Below, in pieces: positions 35,591 to 43,980 of a DNA stretch of 64,000 nt. Source of the stretch: Diadema setosum (taxonomy: Eukaryota > Echinodermata > Echinoidea > Diadematoida > Diadematidae); NCBI RefSeq assembly GCF_964275005.1, contig NC_092703.1, positions 868,001 through 932,000 on the forward strand. Direction: 5' to 3'. How positions within the stretch are numbered: the stretch's first letter is position 1; every line of letters begins with the position of its first letter. Below the pieces are notes generated by a model. It saw only the letters and a list, made by a program, of their open reading frames with translations. It did not search any database and was not told the DNA's origin. The position numbers and the translations under genes were made by a program.

Positions 35591-36105
35591 AATGATGATG
35601 ATGATAATGATGATGATGATGATGATGATGATGAAACAGCTTTTATAGAGGGCCATTTATCTAGTAGAAACATTCACAGGCGCCCGGCTCCCAAATTGTG
35701 TCACACATCATTCACAAAGTTGCTGGAAAAGATAAGTCTTCCGTTCAGATTTAAAGATCTAATTTCCATTACAGAACCGCCCGAGTATTAGTGTATGATT
35801 ATTTTGTGTCAATCCCTTCCGTCACAGATCCATGTTTCCAGAGCGAGGCGGGAGACGGTCGTGAATACCGCGGAGATGTCGATTACACGGAGAGTGGCGT
35901 GACCTGTCAGCGGTGGACATCGCAGTACCCACACGAACACGGCTACGTCACGGACGATGATGAGCGAAACGAGAGACGCGGCATAGGAGATCACAACAAA
36001 TGCCGAAACCCTGGAGGGAGACGGGAGCGGCCGTGGTGTTTTACCACGCTCAAGAAAAAGATCTGGGAATACTGTGACATCAAAATCTGTTCGACTCAGA
36101 ATTAA
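25685..36105 (+). CDS. Secreted astacin metalloprotease with C-terminal kringle, gene-level entry (7 exons)
   Basis: Zinc endopeptidase of the astacin (M12A) family, predicted secreted. Exons: 25685-26012, 28404-28466, 28985-29188, 32012-32132, 33178-33298, 33921-34239, 35828-36105; all GT-AG, phases 1,1,1,2,0,1, total 477 residues. Seen in order: hydrophobic signal core ([13 protein letters not shown]), acidic linker, propeptide aspartate switch FEGD (140-143), basic processing site RRPRRRR ending at 175, mature N-terminus [10 protein letters not shown], Cys218, Cys240, Cys259, zinc motif [12 protein letters not shown] (His267, His271, His277, catalytic Glu268), Met-turn SIMHY (322-326, Tyr326), then a kringle (Cys388, 412, 444, 456, 468, 473). 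Astacins usually carry EGF, CUB, MAM, TSP1 or ShK modules, so a kringle is unusual. An alternative start at 25703 removes six residues. Confidence 0.9.
26739..27022. mobile_element. hAT-like MITE with A4C repeat
   Basis: Begins CAGGGCCGGCGCA and ends TGCGCCGGCC; GAAATG flanks both sides. The inner sequence has repeated AAAGTGTGGGGGCCC blocks and an (AAAAC)n tract at 26803-26850. In astacin intron 1. Confidence 0.7.
27816..27963. mobile_element. GGCGGATCCAG-ended MITE copy 1
   Basis: GTGGCGGATCCAG on the left and GATCTGCCCCTG on the right, with G-run and C-run arms. Same family as 36400 and 49436. In astacin intron 1. Confidence 0.75.
28404..28466 (+). CDS. Astacin exon 2, 63-base symmetric mini-exon
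   Basis: Flanked by acceptor TATTTCCCAG and donor GTAAGT. Phase 1-1 and a multiple of three, so it can be skipped without changing frame; it encodes 21 residues around [11 protein letters not shown] and PGPNGR. No stop in the used phase. Its two cysteines and prolines give no domain. Supported by splice sites and phase only. Confidence 0.6.
28672..28731 (+). repeat. (GT)n microsatellite
   Basis: About 28 GT units with three single-base interruptions, in astacin intron 2. Confidence 0.95.
28985..29188 (+). CDS. Astacin exon 3 (propeptide switch, furin site, catalytic N-terminus)
   Basis: Acceptor TTTCGTACACACAG, donor GTACGT; phase 1 in and out. Encodes [13 protein letters not shown] (the FxGD aspartate switch that blocks the zinc in pro-astacins), an Arg-rich processing site, and the mature start [19 protein letters not shown]. 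Confidence 0.93.
29839..30270 (-). pseudogene. LINE ORF2 remnant (endonuclease start fused to post-RT region)
   Basis: Open frame of 143 codons: WICSLC and LPFFNVS upstream of ORF2, then [14 protein letters not shown] (start of the APE-type endonuclease), and after EMWLD an abrupt change to a C-terminal sequence ([20 protein letters not shown]). The junction near 29950 marks a deletion of several kilobases relative to a full element. Confidence 0.75.
30425..31343 (-). pseudogene. LINE ORF1 remnant (coiled coil plus RRM-like domain)
   Basis: Starts [15 protein letters not shown], then a Ser/Gln-rich stretch, a coiled-coil-like region ([17 protein letters not shown]) and an ORF1-type nucleic-acid-binding domain ([46 protein letters not shown]), ending in KRK and a stop. 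One frame change near 31110 and one internal stop near 30880 interrupt it, so it is not intact. Confidence 0.78.
32012..32132 (+). CDS. Astacin exon 4
   Basis: Acceptor TGTGTTTGCAG, donor GTAATT; phase 1 in, 2 out. Encodes [35 protein letters not shown] and GYFPG, the usual first half of an astacin domain, including the first disulfide cysteine. Confidence 0.93.
32240..32680 (+). mobile_element. Possible LINE 3' tail fragment
   Basis: Ends in a T-rich stretch and then AAATGCCGAATAAATGATG followed by imperfect AAT/GAT repeats, which is how many CR1/L2-like 3' ends look. Upstream sequence shows no recognisable protein. It lies in astacin intron 4. Low certainty. Confidence 0.35.
33178..33298 (+). 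CDS. Astacin exon 5 (zinc-binding motif)
   Basis: Acceptor C-run then CACCCAG, donor GTAAGA; phase 2 in, 0 out. Encodes [20 protein letters not shown] and [13 protein letters not shown], with the three zinc histidines and catalytic glutamate all present. Confidence 0.95.
33921..34239 (+). CDS. Astacin exon 6 (Met-turn, end of catalytic domain)
   Basis: Acceptor TCACTCGACAG; phase 0 in. Encodes [19 protein letters not shown] to [15 protein letters not shown], with Met-turn [12 protein letters not shown]. The donor GTGACG after 34239 gives phase 1, matching the kringle exon. If this donor is not used, translation stops at 34251-34253 and yields a kringle-less protease. Confidence 0.9.
34600..35440 (+). 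repeat. Tandem repeat, unit 150-169 bp, about five and a half copies
   Basis: The landmark CATGAAAAGG recurs at 34626, 34782, 34951, 35104, 35254 and, with one A fewer, 35404, giving units of 156, 169, 153, 150 and 150 bases. The plus strand stays open from 34813 to 35415; each unit encodes [19 protein letters not shown] and [10 protein letters not shown]. Each unit also has a donor-like AAAAGGTAAAT and an acceptor-like CTACTGGCTGCAG. It lies in intron 6 of the astacin gene between protease and kringle exons. Confidence 0.9.
35548..35635 (+). repeat. (GAT)n microsatellite
   Basis: About 28 GAT/AAT triplets, mostly pure GAT, 190 bases upstream of the kringle exon. Confidence 0.95.
35828..36105 (+). 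CDS. Astacin exon 7 (kringle domain and stop)
   Basis: Acceptor TCCCTTCCGTCACAG, phase 1 in, stop TAA at 36103-36105. Encodes one kringle: [43 protein letters not shown]. Six cysteines; spacing of the last four (12, 12, 5) equals that of plasminogen kringle 1. Confidence 0.9.
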
Positions 36106-36399
36106 CGGAGGAGTGAATGGAAGCAGGCCTACATACTATGCTCTTCATGACTCTTTAACGAGTCCTGCGTTTGACTAATTTGCATTTGTTGCCACGGAAC
36201 TGGGGGAGGGGGAGGGGAGGCTATGGGCTGCACTTAAAGAAAAAGAAAACGAACAAAAATTGAACAATGAACAATGACATAAACAAACAAATAAACAAAC
36301 AAAGTAACACATGACTCCGGAAGGTTCCGCCCGGAGATTCTTGACCCCGCATCGGCCCGCGACCTCTGCGTTGCACATTCTACAGCTGAGTAACATCAT

Positions 36400-36567
36400 C
36401 AGGGGCGGATCCAGGGAGGACCGCAACCGGCGCACGCCCCCCCCCCCTTTATTTTTTGTTGAAACAAAAGAAATAAAAAGAAAAAAAAATGGGGGGAGGG
36501 GTGCGTGCGCCCCCCTTTAATTTTGTAAACACGCCCCCTCTTTACGGAATTCCTGGATCCGCCCCTG
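36400..36567. mobile_element. GGCGGATCCAG-ended MITE copy 2
   Basis: Perfect 16-base inverted ends CAGGGGCGGATCCAGG / CCTGGATCCGCCCCTG flanked by ATCAT on both sides; 168 bp. Best-preserved copy. Confidence 0.88.
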
Positions 36568-37866
36568 ATCATGAATGCAATGTAGGCCTATCATAGCTTC
36601 TAAGGCGTGAGATAATGAAGAAAACAAGACACTTCACGTTTTTATGTAGTCATTCAGTCTTTTGCAAAAAGTAAGGAAACAACTGTGTCAGCTGTGGTCC
36701 GAATATCCCGTTGCTGCAACAATATTTGAATCATCAATATTGAAATCGTTCATCTTTACCTTTGGTGGGGCCAATCTCCATGAATAGGTACAATTGTACT
36801 TTGTATTATATACGTGTACGCACACAATAAAAAGGCCGATGGATCAATTCAGACACATCACAGCAAAGGTGCATAAATGGCGTCTTGGCCAATGAAAAAT
36901 TTGTTTTGCCGCTCGAGCCTTGAGACGGCTCCGTGTTCTCATCCCATGTATGGATAACATGGGAGGGAGCTATACATGTATTACAATTTGTAAGTTATTT
37001 GTACGTTCATGGGAACACACGCAACCATAGTAGAGCTGTCAACTCTTTGTGAATACAATGTATTATCATTTGAAAACACCTTTCATGGAATAGAGGGGGG
37101 GGGGGACATCTGCAACGTATAAAATAGTATGCATAGAAGTGTTTATAATTCATTTCATATTCTGAAAGTATATTGTATTCTGTAATTATTATTATGCAGT
37201 TTTCAATTAATTGACTAACATTTGAAAAACACGATTCAGTAAACTTTCCGAATAATTCCAAGGTATGTACAGTAAAGTTTTGAATTAATTTTCTTTAACG
37301 TTTGACATGAGTGTTGTCACGTAGAATAATGTGAGCTACTTGGCTTGTAGCGCAGTAAGGAGGCCAGTAGAAGTACTCTCCCAGTGTGAAACAAAAAGGA
37401 ATATCAATCCCGGAATATCCAGCTATGAGGTCGATGTCGGTGATATGACTGGAACTCCTGCTTCCGTCAAGTCATAAGAAATATACCCAACTATCAACTA
37501 ATTAACTTATCTATATAATATATAAATATATATCTATATATTAACTAATTAACTTATCTATATAATATATAGATATATGTTAATTAGTAATATATATAAT
37601 ATATATAATTATATATAATTACAAAGCGTACCTCAGATGGACCTTACATTGTACATGCCTCAGAAACTTATATTACGAGGTCTATTGCAATAGTGGGACA
37701 TGTCCTTCTAAAGTTTAGACCAATATTTTTCAACATAGAACAATTTAAATTGGGGCTGAATTTAATACAAAAGACAACCTAAAAATAAAGTCCACATAAT
37801 GTGCCTTTTTAAAGCAAGTCCATCTGAGTTGGGATTTAGGATTATATACATATGTAATATACATAT

Positions 37867-38111
37867 GAAGAGTTTGTTTGCAAAAACCGATAAGTCCATA
37901 TTTGTCAAATGGAGATATTTGCGATTAAAGGTCAGGAAAAATAAAGAGAATAATAAGAAATTTTTTGCTTCTTTTGACCATAACTTCAAAAATATACCTT
38001 TATATGTAGTGACCAATATATCATTTGAAAGGTATTATTTTGTACTTTATGACAGAGACCATACTTCAAAATCTTCAAAAATGGACATAAGTTTTTGCAA
38101 ACAAACTCTTC
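37867..38111. mobile_element. MITE, family D copy 2
   Basis: GAAGAGTTTGTTTGCAAAAA / CCGATAAGTCC, inverted at the right end, flanked by ATAT on both sides. Matches the 22356 copy in reverse over its full length. Confidence 0.88.
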
Positions 38112-38144
38112 ATATATACACCATATATAGATATATTATACGTG

Positions 38145-38180
<36 letters not shown>

Positions 38181-38206
38181 ATATACATATGTATATATAT
38201 ATATAT

Positions 38207-38255
<49 letters not shown>
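38145..38255 (+). repeat. (TA)n microsatellite
   Basis: Nearly pure TA with ATGTAATATACATATG interruptions, next to MITE family D copy 2. Confidence 0.93.
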
Positions 38256-38256
<1 letters not shown>

Positions 38257-38869
38257 TACCAAATAGCTACAGAGTAATTTTTCTGATACATGATATTTTG
38301 CATATTTGATATACATATACACCTTGTATGTATATAAGTACACTGAACTGAAATGTGCACATGTGTATGCGTGTGGGTGGTATTAGGGCAAGTACATTGC
38401 TGACTGTCAATTTTTAATGATAAAGGCATCTTCAGGACATTTTTCATATATTTCTCACATTTTAAGCACTTCTTCACAACTAAAACTGAAATGATCAGAC
38501 TGCAGTTTTTTAAAAAGACATCAGTCTAAGCATCATTAACAAGATTTCAATTAAAAACACATAAAAGTGTTTTATAAAATAGTTTTAAAGTGTGTAGGTC
38601 TTTATTAGAACCCAAAGACTATCATTCCTTGGTTAATTTTCAGGTGTATACTATTCTTTTAACCTCACTGACTAAAAGAAATAGAAATAGAGAGAAAAGG
38701 AGTACAAACATATTTAAGAATAACAAGCTTCTTTTTGTGTGAACCACAAACATATATATGTAAGAAAGCATTAAGTAGACAGGACAAATAATCTGACTTT
38801 GAAATTGAGAATACAGTACAAGTGTATATGCAAATTACGACAGAAAAGGGATCTTGTACAATTAATTCA

Positions 38870-40139
38870 TTTGCCATTCTTTATTTTTTTCAAAGAAAAA
38901 AAACAAGTTTTCTTGTTTGCTTGACATTCCTTTGAATCATAGCATAAAACAGAAATGCAATTTGGATTTCCCATTTCATGTGTACATGCACTCATTCTAA
39001 GTCTGGAAAAAACAAAATGAACAAGCAACTTACAAGGCCTATGAGAATGCATGCATTATGAGCTCAGATAATAGAACAGAATTCAAGTGGTCCACTTAAC
39101 TTTGATAAAGACATGTATTTATCTTGCAGTGTAAATCTACAGTATTGTGAACACTCCACTATGGTAAAAGGTGTATACAGTGGATAGGGCAAAAACTTCA
39201 ATGGCCTTTGTTGTATGTGAGAGAAAGTTGGAAGACCAAATTTTCATTTGTATTCATAGAAAATCTCTTTAAAATATTGAATTCATGTGTAAGTGCATTG
39301 CACATAAATGACATTAATGTTACATTTTCTACATGTACTACAAATATAGTACATATTACTATCAATTATGCATCATGACTTGTTTTGTTGCTGTGGCTAA
39401 ATTCTTCCAAATGAACACACATTCTGTAACCAGTTTTGTCATTACAGTATACAAAATATTACACTTACAAAGACATAGAGTTTAAGATACCATAAGAACT
39501 CCCCACATTAATACCTGAATCTGATAAGTTTGCATAATAACAATGACAATGAGGATCATTACTTGATCAAGAATTTAAACATGACTAAAAAATAGGTTTG
39601 CTCTCTTCAAAAAAGCCACTCATGGTAGTTTCAGGTTCTCCAGTTTTTTTGTGTCTCCCAGCTCCATTTCTTGAAGTTTGGGGAATGAAACCACCAGAAA
39701 ACATAATCACTACAGCTGGCATCCACCTGGTCCAGTATCAGCTATCCCTGGGTTCTCAATACCATAGTCACACACAGGAGGCTATCAACAAGTACATGTA
39801 CTGCCTTCACATGTACTCTTGAGATCTCAATCAGATGTCATTGTAAAACACACCCACATGAGACTTTCAAACAAACTGGGAAGTTCATGGGCATACTACT
39901 GTAGTAGGGTACAGTAACTCTCAGGCTACAATCAAGTCAATTTCTCACTTTGTGCCAGTGGTTGTGTAATGAAGTCCAGTTGAAGGTGATATTGCACCCT
40001 TCACCAAATCAGATATCATTCCATTTCATCCACTGACATCCGAAAATGGTCATTTTGGACCATTTTACACCTCATTCCTGTGAGTGATGGGTTAACTCAA
40101 GTGTCCAATGAGCACAGTAAATCTGGCCACTATCCTTCG
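38870..40139 (-). other. Likely LYRM2 3' UTR and flank
   Basis: No coding exon recognised. An AATAAA on the minus strand at about 38880-38885 could end the LYRM2 transcript. Otherwise unremarkable AT-rich sequence. Confidence 0.3.
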
Positions 40140-40217
40140 TCACCTAGTCATGTTCACAGTCTTTTGGAGTTCCCTGAGGGACTGGCGGCCTTGTGTTAGA
40201 AGCATCTTAATCACCAT
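40140..40217 (-). CDS. LYRM2: LYRM2 exon 3 and stop
   Basis: Acceptor CTTGTTGTAATAG, phase 0; 25 codons MVIKMLLTQGRQSLRELQKT... then TGA. Matches MMITQGN..LKELEKT of human LYRM2. Confidence 0.9.
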   Translation of the reverse strand: MVIKMLLTQGRQSLRELQKTVNMTR

Positions 40218-43200
40218 CTATTACAACAAGAGGAAGAGGTTGAGACATTCAGAAAAATAAAATATCTTTTACTGTATGTACACTCCTGTTACGCTGGTCT
40301 ACAACACAACAAATACATGTACAGTAGTAGCATTTTGCGGACATATGATAGCTTACAGATTTTCTTCCCTAATTTGAAAACATAATGGGAAGAGACTGAC
40401 TGGTATTGATATCTTATGCTGGGTGGCATTAAGTATTTCTTGGCAACCGTTTAGATGTAGGCAAGAAAGCAACTTGTAGAATCTCACCATGGCAGCCGTT
40501 TGGGGAAAAGGAGGCATACATTGTAAAGGCAACTTCTCAAAAGATGGTTGAATACTTTCTTTGGAATAAGAAGGTGACATATGTGTATTGTATCAAAACC
40601 TTACAGGTGCATGGTGGTCTCAAACAAGAAATCCAAACCAGTTGAGAAGTGGTCTTCTTGCCTTCTCATCCTGAACAAGGCACCTGTCCCTTTGTGGAAA
40701 GGAATGTTGAATTGTGAGTTTGGAGAAGATGCCTTTTTCCCTTCTTTGTTTGTTTCAGAGTTTTTAAGGTGGCAATAGCTGCGTTTGCACTTTTAAACAA
40801 GTTACTATGACACCCATGTGAGTTGTGAGATGTTGCCTTGTCACTTTCTTGTTATTGAGGAAAGTCTTCAAAATGGCACCTTGACATGACAATTTTCAGT
40901 CCATGTAGAATAGACACACTACACATCAGTTTTTGCACTAACATGAATCCACACTATGGAGACTGGCAAGATAATGCCACCAAGTTCTTCAAGATCACTC
41001 GTACTGTCTTGATGAGATGGTTGTCGTAAAGTTCTGTTTAGCTATACTGTAACAGCTAACATTCCATTGGCATCCATTCACTGACCATTTTGAATTGTAT
41101 CAGAAAAATCTGTTGAAATGTGCAGTCAATACTATAACATCTTGCATGAAAATTGTATTTGGGGGCTATCACTGATATAGACAGTAAGATGGTTTTGTGC
41201 TACAAAATACGTATGAAGAAAAGATGCAGGTTGTAGCAGAAATATATGAAATGAAAGAACAAGCTGTACATTGTATGAATATACACAAATTATATTCAAA
41301 GATGTGTTTTATGCGTCATATAGAAAGAGCACACATTTTCATTCGTTTTTTTTTAATGCAAAAGGGTGCATCTGTGTTTAAAGATACAATAATGAATATC
41401 AAAATCATCTACCTTTAAGAGTTATGTATTCCTTAAATCATTTCCTACCTCATTAGTGTGATGTTTATTTCTCTTAAACTCCTCTCTGGCCCACGCCTTG
41501 ACATCTGATCTCTGGGCATCATCAGGCATTGCACGCAGAGCTCTCATCACTTCACGGTACAGGGATAAAACCTGCTGACGAAGCATGAACTGGGTACAGA
41601 CAGAAACAAACAGTGATGATTGCTTCTCACCCCTGACATAAGATAAACTAATGTCTTCTTTGTGTCTACCAATGTGCCTTGATTCAACCTACTGGCACGT
41701 CTTTGATTATAACCCTTTTCAGGAAACAACAGCACTTTCCACAGTCATTTGTTTGTAATGTACTGTGGATGCCATATTGTCAGTAAACTCTGTTTCTACT
41801 TTCATCAAAACATACACTGTACTTATCACTGGAGGTAAAATCTACATACATGTGTACTTACATTTCATTTCCAACGTAGACTACACTGTAGTCTTACTCT
41901 ACAATTAAAACATCATGCAAGCTTGGAATAGAATTCTAAAACAACATAAGACAATCAACTTTTCAGTGCCAATAACAGAAGTTAATGTACACATAAAAAA
42001 AGAAGAAAACAAAATTCATACCATGTGACTATGACTTTAATTGAAATCAGGTCCATGTTTAAATGTACTAATCCTGGCAAAAGAGCTCAGCGCAAAACGA
42101 AGAGTTTTTGTTGTAGAACCGTGCTTGCAGTTGTATAGGCCTACCTACACGTACATGTTGGTACCGTATACGGCATATTTCGCTGGTCTAAATTTTCGCT
42201 AATTGGGAATGCCCGACGATTTCGCCAGTGGTTACATTCGCGATCGTGTAGTCTTGTACTGAATGGAGGAATGTACATGCCTACATCACATCCACACCTG
42301 ATTCGGGATCAGTTAATATTTTTGTGTCTTTAATTTTGCGAATAGCACCTGACTTGCGAAATTCACGAAAATAAAAACCTCACGAAATATTCGGCGTGTA
42401 CAGTATCTCAAATAAAAAACACAAAGCAGGCCTACTGCTAAACTGTGACTGGATAGCATCATGCGTGATGTTGAGCATGTACAATGTAGGCACCATCTAC
42501 TGTATTACTGTATTAGGCCTACACTGTAAAAGTGGAAATTTTCGCGATGTTGAAATTTTCGCGCATTTTTCGCAACCAGAAACTAGCGCGAAAATAAAAG
42601 CCCGCGAATATTTTTGCTTGCCATATGTTCCTGTGCATGACGTCTTGATGCCGCGGAATTAAAAACACGCGAAACTCTTCTGACCCAGCCAAGTGCAAAA
42701 AATTAGTCGCGCGAAAATATCCACTTTTACAGTAAGCTGTTATTTTTGCATACAGATATTTTCGCGCATTAGCGGGTCACAGACATTTTCGCGAGATGTT
42801 GTTTTCGCGAATTTACACCTTTGCTATCTTACATGCATTGTTACCCTAGTGCATGGTGACATTTTCACGTGTTTTTAAATTCGCGATCCAACTGTTTTTC
42901 GCGAAATTCATGAAAATTAAACCCTCGCGAAAATAACCGCCTAGACCTATAAACAGTTAATCTTTGAACGTTACACAGCAGGTACACTGTAGCTCTTGAC
43001 TTTTACTTTAGCTTGACCAAACTAACGATGCGACAAAAACTGCACTTTTTATAGACCCAGTCAATTAGTATTACACATAAAAAGGCTCAGTAGTACTAAC
43101 CATGCTATTAAACTATACGCCCACTAACACACGTTAGAATGTGGTGATGTTGTTTCAAAGGCAAAATCGTGAAATAGGCCCCACCGCAGTGCGCGTGCAC

Positions 43201-43980
43201 CCATGCGTTAGCAAGCAAGGGTAGGTCCTAGGGTTAGGGTTAGGGTTAGGGTTTAGGGTTAGGTAGGGTTGTATTTATGGTTAAATTGGCCGTTAAATTA
43301 GTCGAGGGACATTAGGGAGTCCTTCTGTGAAGAAAGAGAGTACGAAAGATGCTATGCTGTGGAAATCGGCCCCACCGCTGTATCAATTTCGCGTAAACGC
43401 CGTTTGGTGGGGCCGCATTCATGAGTATTATACTGTGGAAAGAAGCCCCACCGCCGTGCTTACCTACCGATGAACGCCACACGGTGGGGCTGAATTCACG
43501 AGTAATATGCGAGCCGCCGTAGTATTCAGTAGTGACGGACACGCAGTGGTGGGGCCTATTTCACGAGTATGCCGTTTCAAATACGTAAAATGTCGTAATT
43601 CACATGGATGATGTGGATGTAAATTTACGTGGAGCATGACATTGATTGTCATCGTATGGCCATGTATATGGGCCTATGCCATGCCATATATACCCATGCT
43701 CATGCCAATTGGTCGTTATTTTGTACTCTGTTATGAACATGACATGAAAAGGCACATTGTGGGACTAGCTGCAAAACACACGAGAGCGAAAATAGAACTT
43801 GGGATTGGGGTATCTAGTTCTGGACGAATGAGTGCATGAAGATTAGAATATAGAATGGAAAATATTTACTAAACAGTCATATCAGATTAATTCAGAGGCG
43901 GTAAAATACGAAAACAAACTGCGTTGAACTCATACCTGCTTCAAATTCATAGCCGTAGGAGGGATCCTGGAAGCTGCCAT
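40140..43980 (-). CDS. LYRM2: LYR motif-containing protein 2, gene-level entry (3 exons)
   Basis: Small mitochondrial LYR-family protein; human LYRM2 is 88 residues and has been linked to respiratory complex I. Exons 43980-43936, 41589-41449 and 40217-40140, all GT-AG in phase 0, give 87 residues. Seen: N-terminus MAASRIPPTAMNLKQ (human MAASRLPP...), then FMLRQQVLSLYREVMRAL with the LYR tripeptide, KAWAREEFKRNK, and C-terminus KMLLTQGRQSLRELQKTV. The long intron 1 (2.3 kb) is packed with small inverted-repeat elements. 5' UTR extends beyond 43980. Length and all landmarks match the family. Confidence 0.95.
41449..41589 (-). CDS. LYRM2: LYRM2 exon 2 (LYR motif)
   Basis: Acceptor TCTGTCTGTACCCAG, donor GTAGGA, phase 0 in and out; 47 codons. 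Contains SLYREVMRAL and WAREEFKRNK, the diagnostic LYR helix and following basic helix. Confidence 0.95.
42162..42405. mobile_element. MITE, family B copy 1
   Basis: Ends TACCGTATACGGC...ATTTCG and the inverse of CGAAATATTCGGCGTGTAC; second copy at 62383. Contains several TTTCGC/TTCGCG motifs. In LYRM2 intron 1. Confidence 0.78.
42524..42732. mobile_element. TA-flanked MITE, family A copy 3
   Basis: 209 bp, the least decayed copy: CTGTAAAAGTGGAAATTTTC at one end and GAAAATATCCACTTTTACAG at the other, with several TTTTCGCG motifs inside. Lies in LYRM2 intron 1 and abuts the next element. Confidence 0.88.
42731..42956. mobile_element. MITE, family C copy 2
   Basis: Starts AGTAAGCTGTTATTTTTGC and shares ACAGATATTTTC, GTGTTTTTAAATTCGC with the copy at 13467. 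It overlaps the end of the family A copy by two bases. Five or more TTTTCGCG-like motifs. Confidence 0.65.
43168..43565. mobile_element. Fold-back element built from CCCCACC modules
   Basis: Ends CGTGAAATAGGCCCCACC and inverse. Inside, the module recurs in alternating orientation: TCGGCCCCACCGC (about 43366), GGTGGGGCCGCATTCATGAGTA, AAGCCCCACCGCC, GGTGGGGCTGAATTCACGAG. A TTAGGG tract lies inside. In LYRM2 intron 1. Confidence 0.75.
43227..43264 (+). repeat. Interstitial telomere-like repeat (TTAGGG)n
   Basis: About six TAGGGT units, one with an extra T. TTAGGG is the telomere repeat of deuterostomes. It is inside the fold-back element at 43168-43565. Confidence 0.92.
43936..43980 (-). CDS. 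LYRM2: LYRM2 exon 1
   Basis: ATG at 43980 in good context (AAAATGG); 15 codons ending ...NLKQ, then donor GTATGA. Too short for ORF finders but nearly identical to the vertebrate N-terminus. Confidence 0.93.
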
